From the NCBI GenBank assembly GCA_035559815.1, contig DATMAT010000001.1:1-60729 (forward strand): a stretch of 60,729 nucleotides of DNA, written 5' to 3'. This DNA comes from Thermodesulfobacteriota bacterium. Its GTDB lineage: Bacteria > Desulfobacterota_D > UBA1144 > Nemesobacterales > CSP1-2. The translations under genes and the position numbers were made by a program. Under the pieces are notes generated by a model. The model was given only the letters and a program-made list of their open reading frames with translations. It was not told where the DNA came from and did no database searches. Position 1 is the first letter of the stretch. Every line of letters starts with the position of its first letter. This document shows positions 51,721 to 59,399 of this stretch, piece by piece.

Positions 51721-54092
51721 AGCTTTTTAATTGACTTAGCCACTCCGTTTTCTACCTCAATCTCAACCTTGTTGCATATTGAAATTCCCTCTAGGAGCTT
51801 AGGGTCGATTTTTATTACGCGCTTTTCCCTCTGAGCATCGTAAATACTAACGCTCCCGTTTTCCTTATCCATTGACATTACCAATCCTACTATCTTCTGC
51901 TCGGAAGAAGCAGAAGAACCGACTATTTTCTCCACACCGGTAGCCGGAGATAAATCAATTTGCCGGTCACCGCTGGCCAAGCCATTCGCCTTTACCTCAA
52001 TTAGCTTAGATTCGGTTGCCATATCTATGATCTTCAATCGTTTTTTAAGTTTTTCATCAAGCCCTAATCGGTCAAATATCAAAGGCGAGAGGTTCCTAAA
52101 TCTAAGTCGCACATCCAATTTGATTGGTCCCTTGACGTCGGGGGGAACGGAAATCGGGTAGATTCCAGTTCTGGTCTCGAGAGGTGGTATTCCATGTTTT
52201 ACGAATTTGTTTGCCTGGCTCGTCAAGAATACGTCGTCCTCCGTCCCGTCTGGATTCACCCTAATCATCTCCGATTGAAAGTTAACCAAATATTTATCCA
52301 AGGGAGCTGCATCCAATTTCACCTCCTGACTGCAACGGTTACGCAAATCAAGGTTTCCGTCCAGGTCACCCGAGACAAATAGCAGTCCATCCTCTGCATC
52401 CTTTGCAATAACCTCAATCCATAACTGACGCTCAACGGTGAATCCGGAGGGAAGATGGTGTCCCGCTCCGACGTTTGTTACATGCACCGCCACCTGAAAC
52501 TGAGAGCCGGGAGCAACCGATTTGGGAGCCTCGACCTCCATCTTGGCGCTATCTTTATGCAGTTCGTAGACCTCCTGTATGTATTCCCTCTGAATCCTGG
52601 CGGTTTCATCGCGGTTGTCAGCGTAAGGGAAAAAGTCCACAAGGTGATAGTCCACTCCAATCATAGAGTGGTTTGAGATTGGTCTCTCCGGCAAATCCAC
52701 ACCGGCCATAATGGCAGCAGGACCCATCACTTTTTTCTGACCCGGTTTACCGGGAATCGACCTCATGTGACACTCTTGACAGGTTATACCTTTTTCTGCG
52801 TACACGCTGTTCTTCCACTCGGCGAAGGTTTCCTCAACCCGGAGTCCCTTGGGAGTAACCACGTCATGACAAGAGCCGCAAAACTCGGATGTCTTAAGAT
52901 AATCGGAGTTGACGCTCTTATGAAAGTAGTTGCCTGCTGGCTTTGAGTCACCGTTAGTTCCTGTGCCAAAAGGCCCGTATTTCGTCCTGCCTGGCTCTAG
53001 AGGGAAGTCCCCGCTCACGAGCCCATGGTCTTTTGCTATAGTGTGGCAGGAGTCGCACTGGACACCCAGAACCCCGATCGGAGCCCTTTTCTCGTTTGGC
53101 ATCAGAGCGTCTTCGCCTATGGCGATGCTTACGGGTGCGTGACATTTAAAACAGAAGACTCCCACCTTTCCCTTACTGTCCTCCTGAACCTTTAAATTTA
53201 GGACAAAAGCAACCGGGCTCACCTGCCCGTATGCGTGCATCGAGCCAATCCACTCATCGTACTGTCTCTGATGGCATTGTCTGCATTCCTGGGGGCTCCC
53301 GAAATCAGAAGCAGTAGGAGGGAATACTCTAAAGCTGTCGTCGAGAACGTGCAGAGTAACCATTACCATGAGTCCCGCAGTCACGAGAAGATGGGCGGCC
53401 AGCCAGCCACGAAATAGGGGCTTATATTTGAGCTGGCTTATCGATTGTGTCTCTAGCTCCGCCCTCTCTTCGAGAAGGGCAACCGCCTTTTCAAAATCCT
53501 CCTTCTCTTCTTCCGGAAGAATCTCCCCCTTTGCCCGGAGTTCCCACCAGTATTCTGCGTCCGGGGCTAGCGGGGCAGGGGTGTTAAGCTCAGAGCCTAT
53601 TATCTTTTGGAATGGCCTCGATTTATTGTTCAATAAATCATTTATAGATTTGGTAACTTCGTCGAGCCGGGAGAGCACCTTTTCCTGTTCGGTGGCTATG
53701 GATGCGGGAACTCGGGTATAAAAATATCTACCCACTATACCGGTAACGATCACCAGGACGAGGAAGATCACACCGAACGTGCTGTAGTCCAAGCCAAAAC
53801 GAAACTCGGCGTGGAGGGCTATTATGAAAAGAGCCAAGAGTCCCAGATATATGTGTGCTAAAAGCCAACTGTCCAACCTCCCCGGCATACCCCGGGCCAG
53901 GCGTTTACGAACTGAGTAGGTCATCACGAAAAGGATAAGAAGAACGGCCAGTATGCCCAGGAAATAGACGATGCCGTTTTCAATTCCCGGTGTTGGAAGG
54001 TTAGGTCCCCAGCGATAAACCGCCCAGAAGATAAACCCGGCAGCCACGGTGAATAAAACCCATTTCTTATGAGTCTGAGAGATACTCATCAT
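51717..54092 (-). CDS. Membrane-anchored pentaheme cytochrome c
   Basis: 791 residues from ATG 54092, preceded by AAGGAG and overlapping the stop of the upstream gene (ATGA). The frame extends upstream to 54158, but that lies within the previous gene. The N-terminal about 260 residues have four or five membrane helices (including a second pair at about 230-255) with His residues that could bind heme b. Then five CxxCH sites: CRQCH, CFKCH, CDSCH, CGSCH and CQECH. A beta-rich C-terminal part (PGSQFQVAVHVTNVGAGHHLPSGFTVERQLW) follows. It would carry electrons between the membrane pool and a periplasmic partner; the partner is the coupled gene. Confidence 0.88.
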   Translation of the reverse strand: MMSISQTHKKWVLFTVAAGFIFWAVYRWGPNLPTPGIENGIVYFLGILAVLLILFVMTYSVRKRLARGMPGRLDSWLLAHIYLGLLALFIIALHAEFRFGLDYSTFGVIFLVLVIVTGIVGRYFYTRVPASIATEQEKVLSRLDEVTKSINDLLNNKSRPFQKIIGSELNTPAPLAPDAEYWWELRAKGEILPEEEKEDFEKAVALLEERAELETQSISQLKYKPLFRGWLAAHLLVTAGLMVMVTLHVLDDSFRVFPPTASDFGSPQECRQCHQRQYDEWIGSMHAYGQVSPVAFVLNLKVQEDSKGKVGVFCFKCHAPVSIAIGEDALMPNEKRAPIGVLGVQCDSCHTIAKDHGLVSGDFPLEPGRTKYGPFGTGTNGDSKPAGNYFHKSVNSDYLKTSEFCGSCHDVVTPKGLRVEETFAEWKNSVYAEKGITCQECHMRSIPGKPGQKKVMGPAAIMAGVDLPERPISNHSMIGVDYHLVDFFPYADNRDETARIQREYIQEVYELHKDSAKMEVEAPKSVAPGSQFQVAVHVTNVGAGHHLPSGFTVERQLWIEVIAKDAEDGLLFVSGDLDGNLDLRNRCSQEVKLDAAPLDKYLVNFQSEMIRVNPDGTEDDVFLTSQANKFVKHGIPPLETRTGIYPISVPPDVKGPIKLDVRLRFRNLSPLIFDRLGLDEKLKKRLKIIDMATESKLIEVKANGLASGDRQIDLSPATGVEKIVGSSASSEQKIVGLVMSMDKENGSVSIYDAQREKRVIKIDPKLLEGISICNKVEIEVENGVAKSIKKL

Positions 54093-55549
54093 AGATGCTT
54101 CTCCTTCTTGGGAATCACATCTTCGGTATCCCCAAAATACACCATTGGGTTTACCCATCGTATGGCATTTGTGGGACAGTTATTCGTGCAGGCCGTGTCC
54201 GGGTATCCCATGCAATTATCGCATTTAATAGCGAGATGCTTGGGCTTAAGCCTATCAGCCTTAGTCCATTTCTCTTCGCTAACCTCTTTTCTTCTCCCCA
54301 GCAGGACTCCTAGTATGTCAGACTTAGGCTCGTGCTTGGCAGGAACCATTTGAATGACATTATATGGACACCTTATAGCGCATCCGGCGCAACCTACGCA
54401 TTTATCGTCGATTATGTAAATCTCACCGGTGGGTGCGCGTTTTATGGCGTCGAAGTTACAGATAAGACACACCGGGTCGTGGCATAAACGGCAAGCAACG
54501 GGGACGGATATGTCGGCAATACGGGTGCCCCGTCGGTCTAAACGTGGATAGCCGTGTCGATCCTCGCATGCATCTACACAATTGTTACAGTGGATACAGG
54601 TTTTGAGGTCTATTATCAGAAGACTCTCTGCTTGAATTATTCCCTTTTCCACCAGTGCTTCTAGTTTCTCTGCTTTAGCCGGGTCTTTCTGGAGCTTAAG
54701 GGCCTTGAGCTTTCGCTCCGTTATAATGTCTTTTATCTCATCGGCAAGCTTTGGATTTGCCTCGATCAGTCTGTCAAAATCCTCTTTTAAGACCTGAAGC
54801 GCTTCTATCTTGGTGAAAGCAGATACGGTGGCGGTGCGCCTCCCATCTCCAAGAAGTGCCATCTCACCGAAGTAGTTGCCCTGAGAAATATAAGCCATAA
54901 TCTGCTCTTTCTCCTTTTGCTTTTTCGTAATTTTGACGAAGCCGGTACGAATAACATATAAAGAGTCGCCGACATCCCCTTCTCTGAAAATAACGTCTCC
55001 TTGGTTGTAAGACTTGAAACTTACCCCCTTCTCCAATTTCTCCAGCATGGCATCATCTAAGTTGGCAAAAAACGGCACCTTTCGGAGATAGGTCCTGACC
55101 GCTCGCTCAAAGTAAAAACCTTCGATGGTCTCCCTGAAGCGAGAGGAGTGCTTCATTAAATCCTTTAGCTCTTTGGCTGGTATCTCCAGCAGGTGGAGGT
55201 CCTCTTTAGCAGTCACAGTAGCACTCCGGGGATAACCGGAAAGAGCGGCCATCTCTCCAAATATGTTCCCTTCCCCCAGGAGAGCCAGTGTTAGATTTTT
55301 ATATCCCGCTGTACTTATGCTTATTTCTACACTTCCCTCCAGGATAGCGTAACAAGTATCACCGTACTCTCCCTCCCGGCATACTACGGTGCCTGTTAGA
55401 AACTGTTGCAGTGTTGATTTTTCGAACAATTTATCCAAATCCTCAGCAGGAAGCTGAGAAAAAATATGCATACGGCCTAGTTTGTTTTTTACAGATACCC
55501 TATCTACTTCCATCCCTTCCTCAACTTCTTTACTGAGAGCTGGCCTCAT
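54089..55549 (-). CDS. Cyclic-nucleotide-binding ferredoxin (two cNMP domains plus 4Fe-4S clusters)
   Basis: 486 residues. Two cNMP domains (about 25-145 and 160-280), each with a good phosphate-binding cassette: FGEMAALSGYPRSATV and FGEMALLGDGRRTATV, where the Glu and Arg needed for cyclic nucleotides are intact. Then a helical linker and an Fe-S part (about 315-480) with four Cys groups: CIHCNNCVDAC, CRLCHDPVCLIC, CVGCAGCAIRCP and CDNCMGYPDTACTNNCP. Resembles the electron-carrier subunits of complex iron-sulfur enzymes (HybA/CooF type). Its stop overlaps the cytochrome start. It could gate electron flow by cAMP or cGMP. Two cyclases are at 46-47.8 kb. Confidence 0.88.
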   Translation of the reverse strand: MRPALSKEVEEGMEVDRVSVKNKLGRMHIFSQLPAEDLDKLFEKSTLQQFLTGTVVCREGEYGDTCYAILEGSVEISISTAGYKNLTLALLGEGNIFGEMAALSGYPRSATVTAKEDLHLLEIPAKELKDLMKHSSRFRETIEGFYFERAVRTYLRKVPFFANLDDAMLEKLEKGVSFKSYNQGDVIFREGDVGDSLYVIRTGFVKITKKQKEKEQIMAYISQGNYFGEMALLGDGRRTATVSAFTKIEALQVLKEDFDRLIEANPKLADEIKDIITERKLKALKLQKDPAKAEKLEALVEKGIIQAESLLIIDLKTCIHCNNCVDACEDRHGYPRLDRRGTRIADISVPVACRLCHDPVCLICNFDAIKRAPTGEIYIIDDKCVGCAGCAIRCPYNVIQMVPAKHEPKSDILGVLLGRRKEVSEEKWTKADRLKPKHLAIKCDNCMGYPDTACTNNCPTNAIRWVNPMVYFGDTEDVIPKKEKHL

Positions 55550-55591
55550 AAGCCGGCCCCAAAATATTCAAGCCCTGTTCTACTTAGCTCC

Positions 55592-55600
55592 ATTATAGCA
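55592..55600 (-). promoter_or_regulatory. Extended -10 promoter for the redox operon
   Basis: TGCTATAAT, read on the minus strand, about 43 nt before the ATG. The -35 region falls at the edge of the inverted repeat at 55616-55650. Confidence 0.45.
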
Positions 55601-55615
55601 AATAACATATTACAT

Positions 55616-55650
55616 AACCATATCCATATGCTTGGATAATGGATATGGTT
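55616..55650. repeat. 12-bp inverted repeat next to the attC-like site
   Basis: AACCATATCCAT and ATGGATATGGTT arms around ATGCTTGGATA. It marks the boundary between normal-GC and GC-rich DNA. Confidence 0.7.
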
Positions 55651-55728
55651 AGCGCTCAGCCGCTGCCGGAAGCGGGAGCGATGCAGTATCGGACGCTGGA
55701 GGCAGTCGGCTGCGACGCCTTGTTCGGC
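55647..55728 (-). other. attC-like recombination site
   Basis: On the minus strand the segment begins GCCGAACAAGGC and ends GGCAGCGGCTGAGCGCTAACC. Inner arms CAGCCGACTGCC and GGCAGCGGCTG pair, leaving one unpaired A, as in the extrahelical base of integron attC sites. The terminal triplet is GCT instead of the canonical GTT (GTTRRRY). It lies directly downstream of the DUF1326 gene in the same sense, as in a gene cassette. Pattern-based; no integrase is present. Confidence 0.5.
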
Positions 55729-55792
55729 GGTCTCCGACCCACTCGTATTCTCGGTTTAGCCGGACAACTCGCAACGTTGGAAATGATGGTCC

Positions 55793-56437
55793 CTATCGTG
55801 AGCGGACCACCCCCTTGCCCGACTGGCGAAGAACCGTGAAATGACAGTAGGTGTCCGTGAGGTCGAGGGCGATTGAAGCCGTCGTCTTCGTGGTGCCACT
55901 GCCGATCTCCGCGACCTCGAACTCGATCCCATTCGGGAGGTCGATGCGAACGCGATGCTCAGCCCCCGTCGCAGCACTTCGGATCGGACGGGCCGTGGAT
56001 TCGAGTACGCCCGGGATCACGATACGCGCTCTTCTCCTCTCGATGTTCACCTCGAACTCGATGCGTTTGAAAAGAGGGGGATGGACGGTACTCGACATCA
56101 TCCGATAGACCCACCAGTGGGTTGCCCCTTCGTTGGTCTCGCCACCGTACAGGACTGTAGCAAGAGCGCCTCGTTGCTGGCTGTCCGCTCGCTCATCGAT
56201 GATGGCCTGACACTCGCCGTTGCCCTCGTAGATCGGTCCCGGCCAGGCGTAGAGGAGGGCTGCACCGAGGCCATCGAGCGCCAAGTCTCCAAAGTGGCCC
56301 TTGTCGATGAGAACAGCCGCGAAGCCCCGGCAGTCTCCGTACGTGGGACGGGGTGACTCGAATTGGCAAGGACAGGCGTAGTCGCAGTTGCAATTGCTGA
56401 ACTCGATGCCTTCTATGTACCAGTCAACCTGTGCCAT
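55793..56437 (-). CDS. DUF1326 domain protein, GC-rich
   Basis: 214 residues from ATG 56437 (MAQVDWYIEGIEFSNCNCDYACPCQFE), with GGAGG 6 nt upstream; a frame extending to 56611 lacks support. The CNCDYACPC metal-like motif at the N-terminus is the DUF1326 mark. The remainder is a beta-rich domain (YGDCRGFAAVLIDKGHFGDLALDG). Function unknown; these proteins often accompany a DUF2182 membrane protein, which is not seen here. Base composition is clearly higher in G+C than on either side, and the gene is followed by an attC-like structure, so it was probably acquired as a cassette. Confidence 0.85.
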   Translation of the reverse strand: MAQVDWYIEGIEFSNCNCDYACPCQFESPRPTYGDCRGFAAVLIDKGHFGDLALDGLGAALLYAWPGPIYEGNGECQAIIDERADSQQRGALATVLYGGETNEGATHWWVYRMMSSTVHPPLFKRIEFEVNIERRRARIVIPGVLESTARPIRSAATGAEHRVRIDLPNGIEFEVAEIGSGTTKTTASIALDLTDTYCHFTVLRQSGKGVVRSR

Positions 56438-56529
56438 GGTATCCTCCGTCAAAAGTACCGAATAGTTGCCGAACCATACTTTAGTATTCTCGGAGCACGC
56501 TTTTCGTGCATCTCCTTTTATGAAAATAG

Positions 56530-56862
56530 TTAATTCTTTTCCATAAGCATGCCAACCGCCTTCACCCCTCCTCGGTTTATGGCCATAGCAATGGGACAGA
56601 TAGCGTCGCAATGTCTCTTCAAACGCAGGTCAAAAGCAACAACATTTTCATTCGCTACAAAACTCGTTCCCCAGTTGCTGAAACCCTCCTGTCTGTCAAG
56701 TCTGAGGTTATCTAGAAACTCCCTTTCCCTTTTTACCAGGTAGGAGTTAAGGCTTTCGGCTGAAGACGGTACAGCCGTCAAGTTATAAGAGATATGTACA
56801 AAAACAGACGACGTTGACATCAGGGTAATTGTCAATGCTGTGACCGCCAAAAAGGTTTTCAT
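56530..56862 (-). CDS. Small exported protein under a sigma-54 type promoter
   Basis: 110 residues with a signal peptide (MKTFLAVTALTITLM, cleavage near residues 20-30). Mature part: a helical stretch (SYLVKREREFLDNLRLDRQEGF) and a C-terminal CDAICPIAMAINRGG segment with two Cys. No family recognised. Shine-Dalgarno GGAG, 12 nt upstream. Expression is likely from the -24/-12 element at 56906-56921, so a stress or regulatory role is possible. Confidence 0.65.
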   Translation of the reverse strand: MKTFLAVTALTITLMSTSSVFVHISYNLTAVPSSAESLNSYLVKREREFLDNLRLDRQEGFSNWGTSFVANENVVAFDLRLKRHCDAICPIAMAINRGGVKAVGMLMEKN

Positions 56863-56905
56863 TTCTTATCGCTCCATATCCTGCTTTTTCCTGTACAGAA
56901 GAGAG

Positions 56906-56921
56906 TGCATAGTCCGTGCCA
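56906..56921 (-). promoter_or_regulatory. Sigma-54 promoter (-24/-12), minus strand
   Basis: TGGCACGGACTATGCA, with GG and GC separated by 10 nt, as required. The first half is the full TGGCAC consensus. Start expected near 56895, 33 nt before the ATG at 56862. Confidence 0.7.
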
Positions 56922-57020
56922 GATACAAGAAGCAGAGGGAAAAGTACGGCAACCTCCTTCAAAATAATGAATTTCCGGTTTTTAGATTTGAATATTGGAA
57001 AAGTGGATATATGCGTACCG

Positions 57021-57056
57021 GTAAACTTTGTTTACAGCACAGTAAACAAAGTTAAC
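57021..57056. promoter_or_regulatory. Palindromic activator site between two sigma-54 promoters
   Basis: Perfect arms AACTTTGTTTAC (57024-57035) and GTAAACAAAGTT (57042-57053) with loop AGCACA. It contains three GTAAAC/GTTTAC half-sites. Its centre lies 132 bp from the minus-strand -12 element and 142 bp from the plus-strand one, typical for a shared enhancer of a sigma-54 activator. Confidence 0.65.
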
Positions 57057-57167
57057 GGTTAATAGGTCATATCATAGAATTGTTTAGAGAAATTTGCGGC
57101 ATGTAAAGACCCCAAAAATGTTATCAGACAAGGTGTTACATGCATTTATGGAATGCCCTTCCATATT

Positions 57168-57184
57168 TGGCCCACTCTTTGCCC
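57168..57184 (+). promoter_or_regulatory. Sigma-54 promoter (-24/-12), plus strand
   Basis: TGGCCCACTCTTTGCCC: GG (57169-57170) and GC (57181-57182) are 10 nt apart; 2 mismatches to TGGCACN5TTGCA. Transcription would start near 57194, 29 nt before the ATG at 57223. Confidence 0.6.
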
Positions 57185-57222
57185 TCTAGCAGAAACTGAA
57201 ATCAAAAAAGGAGGTGAACAAG

Positions 57223-57582
57223 ATGAAGGGAAAAACCTTTTTTATCCTCTTCCCAGCGCTGCTAGTCTGGCTCACCGTTTCATTAGCTGGTTCCGTTTTT
57301 GCAGGACAGGAAGAAGGAAAGAAAGTGACGGTGGAAGGTAACATAGTTTGCTTGATCCCGGATTATCAGAAGGGGACGGTTAACCCAGTGATCGCAACCG
57401 GGCCTTGTAATGAACTTCCACCACATCATCACCTTTTGGTGAGCAAGGATGGCAAGGTTTACACACTACAAGGTTTGGATCAGGGTATAAAGGCAATAGA
57501 GACAAATCCACACAGAACGAATGTGAAGATTACGGGTACGGCTCAGGAAAATCCAGGTGGCTGGGTTTTATATGTAGAGTAG
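57223..57582 (+). CDS. Small exported protein with HHH motif, unknown function
   Basis: 119 residues. The ATG (57223) lies 8 nt behind AAGGAGG; a GTG at 57214 is within that site and is rejected. Signal peptide (MKGKTFFILFPALLVWLTVSLAG, cleavage near VFAGQ). The mature domain: VEGNIVCLIPDYQKG, CNELPPHHHLLVSKDGKVYTLQG, IKAIETNPHRTNVKITGTAQ. Two Cys and the HHH run suggest metal or redox contacts, but the fold (OB-like) is uncertain. It is under a sigma-54 type promoter divergent from that of 56530-56862. Confidence 0.65.
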   Translation: MKGKTFFILFPALLVWLTVSLAGSVFAGQEEGKKVTVEGNIVCLIPDYQKGTVNPVIATGPCNELPPHHHLLVSKDGKVYTLQGLDQGIKAIETNPHRTNVKITGTAQENPGGWVLYVE

Positions 57583-57927
57583 GCTCTAAGGGTTAGAGCT
57601 TAAAATTGAGGGAGAGCTATATTTGGTCTCTCCCTCCAGAACATAATATAAAATAGTTCCAAGCAAGAACAGGTTTGAATAGTACTTCGAATGCGCCGAG
57701 AATTATATGATCCAAAAAACAAGCACAAAAGGGGGTCAGCTAGTTTCCCACGGTGTTGAATCCCCCAGGTAGTTTCCTGTGGTTCTACCACAATTAATTA
57801 TGATTTTCCCGGAGCTCTAACTTCATCCCTTACCCAACAGGATAGGGATGCTATTTATCGGGTTCTCAGCTTAATATCTATATCCATACCTCGGTTTATT
57901 ATTAACCGGGAAATATGTATTTATTAC

Positions 57928-57955
57928 GTAGGAACACGCCGTGGCGTGTTCCTAC
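57928..57955. repeat. GTAG-type palindrome
   Basis: GTAGGAACACGCC and GGCGTGTTCCTAC with a GT loop; nearly the 47945 copy with longer arms. Confidence 0.65.
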
Positions 57956-58092
57956 AATGGATTCTCGCTTTCACAAACAACAAGTCGTAAGTCCCTCAAT
58001 TTAGCCTACTCCCACAAAGTTTTACCAATTTTGCCGTGAAAATGCATGAGAGATGTATATGGATGTCATTTGGGCGCGCTGCAGTTGCTTCT

Positions 58093-58127
58093 CGTTACGA
58101 TATTTCGTAACGATCACGATATATCGT
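58093..58127. promoter_or_regulatory. Twin palindromic activator sites
   Basis: CGTTACGATATTTCGTAACG (58093-58112) and ACGATATATCGT (58116-58127), centres about 19 bp apart. They are 120-140 bp upstream of the -12 element at 58242, a normal position for a sigma-54 enhancer. Confidence 0.55.
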
Positions 58128-58228
58128 CCCGGAGATTTTTGAGCACTTTCCTAAGAGGAGGGGAAGTGCCTACAAAAAGAGGAGTGATCACGGCCAGTTA
58201 AGTTGACTTCTCTATGGCTTTTTCCTCT

Positions 58229-58245
58229 TGGCACATCCATTGCAC
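58229..58245 (+). promoter_or_regulatory. Sigma-54 promoter (-24/-12) of the STAS/ECF operon
   Basis: TGGCACATCCATTGCAC, an exact match to TGGCACN5TTGCA, with GG (58230-58231) and GC (58242-58243) 10 nt apart. It lies inside the longest possible frame of the STAS gene, which supports the start at 58286. Transcription start expected near 58255. Confidence 0.8.
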
Positions 58246-58285
58246 TTATATTCAAGTAAAAACAACTGCGGGAAGGAATAGAAGG

Positions 58286-58573
58286 ATGGTCAAAATCACG
58301 GAGACATCGGGAGACGAAAAAGCAGTTACCCTGAGGCTTGACGGAAAAATAGTCGATGCCTGGGTGGCGGATTTAGAAAGATTATGCCTCCACTACCGGG
58401 ACGAGGAACACAAGTCCATAGTGCTCGACTTTTCCGGCGTGACATTCGTGGATGAAAACGGCGTCGGTATGCTGCAAAGGATAAAGGACAGCCGGATAAA
58501 AATTATCAACTGTTCGCTCTTCATCGATGCGCTTTTACATAACCTGGTGAGCAGCGACCAAAAAAGTGATTAA
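58286..58573 (+). CDS. STAS domain (anti-sigma antagonist-like) protein
   Basis: 95 residues from ATG 58286 (MVKITETSGDEK); a frame from 58214 would overlap the promoter. Fold: LRLDGKIVDAWVADLERL and the signature loop LDFSGVTFVDENGVGML. Canonical antagonists have DSSG at this loop, with a phosphorylatable Ser; here it is DENG, so Ser is absent and a Glu takes its place. It may be locked in one state, or belong to a non-phosphorylated STAS group. Its 3' end overlaps a possible upstream start of the ECF gene and lies 34 nt before the preferred start; co-transcribed. Confidence 0.85.
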   Translation: MVKITETSGDEKAVTLRLDGKIVDAWVADLERLCLHYRDEEHKSIVLDFSGVTFVDENGVGMLQRIKDSRIKIINCSLFIDALLHNLVSSDQKSD

Positions 58574-58607
58574 AAGGATGAATAAAATGCAGATGAGGAG
58601 GGGAAAA

Positions 58608-59219
58608 ATGGACAATTTAAGTACAGCCGAGGAGAGAGGGGTGATGACTTACGTGGAGGATATACGAACCCCGGTTATGGGATTGATTCCCAAGGTCGCT
58701 TTGAAGGACAAATCTGCATTCAATGAGTTATACAACCGGTTCTCGCAGGTAGTGTTCAACCTGGCAATGAGAATAGTAGCGGACAGGGGGGAGGCCGAGG
58801 AGATCGTCCAGGAGGTATTTTTTCAGATATGGGATAAAGCCTCTCTATACGATTCTAACCGGGGGGCCGAGTCAACCTGGATCATAAACATAGCCAGGAG
58901 CCGGGCCATAGACAGGCTTAGAACCCTCGGATTCAGGAAATTTAACACCGAGATCAACGAGGAAAAAATAAACCACAAATCCGACCTTGCTACTATAATA
59001 GAGCAAAAAGACGAAAGAAAGACCATAATCCAGAAGGCGCTCGATAGTTTACCGGATGAGCAAAGGGTCGCAATAGAGATGGTTTATTTTGAAGGGTACA
59101 CCCACTACGAGATTGCCGAGAAGTTGAACCAACCTGTCGGGACGATCAAGACGCGTATATCTTTGGGCGTAGCCAAACTCAGGAAGCAAATCGCTCCTTA
59201 CATGAAGCAATTAAGCTGA
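58608..59219 (+). CDS. ECF sigma factor (SigK-like)
   Basis: 203 residues from ATG 58608, behind GAGGAGGGG. Region 2: AFNELYNRFSQVVFNLAMRI, ADRGEAEEIVQEVFFQIWDKA, STWIINIARSRAIDRLR. Region 4: SLPDEQRVAIEMVYFEGYTHYEIAEKLNQPVGTIKTRISLGVAKLRKQ. Intact. The NxxARSRAIDRLR pattern resembles the SigK/ECF19 group, whose partner is RskA, and an RskA-type domain is encoded downstream at 60058. A sigma-54 promoter upstream suggests a cascade. Confidence 0.92.
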   Translation: MDNLSTAEERGVMTYVEDIRTPVMGLIPKVALKDKSAFNELYNRFSQVVFNLAMRIVADRGEAEEIVQEVFFQIWDKASLYDSNRGAESTWIINIARSRAIDRLRTLGFRKFNTEINEEKINHKSDLATIIEQKDERKTIIQKALDSLPDEQRVAIEMVYFEGYTHYEIAEKLNQPVGTIKTRISLGVAKLRKQIAPYMKQLS

Positions 59220-59300
59220 GGAATTACTCAGGTGATCATGTGGGGTTAGTTTCACTTTGTGCCCTGAGTATTCTGTTTAGTGATGATTTAGTCGAGTTCA

Positions 59301-59324
59301 AACTTGTCCAGAATAAGAGATTGG
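59301..59324 (+). repeat. TTGTCCAAAATAAGAGATTG dispersed motif
   Basis: AACTTGTCCAGAATAAGAG, then ATTGG. A shorter related piece (TTTTGGACAGCAGTGAG) is at 59777-59793. Confidence 0.6.
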
Positions 59325-59399
59325 TTGTCACTAAAAGTGGGTGTCTCAAAATGATGGTATAGAAACAATTATCTCTTCCCACTTGCTGGGGAAGCCTGT

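Larger units (their letters stand above)
57583..58285. other. Regulatory intergenic region
   Basis: Holds a GTAG palindrome (57928-57955), two palindromic operator-like sites (58093-58127) and a sigma-54 promoter (58229-58245). Otherwise no gene is supported. Confidence 0.7.

Noticed and set aside
58214-58285. Upstream extension of the STAS protein
   Set aside because: Contains the sigma-54 promoter and non-STAS residues; ATG 58286 is better placed.
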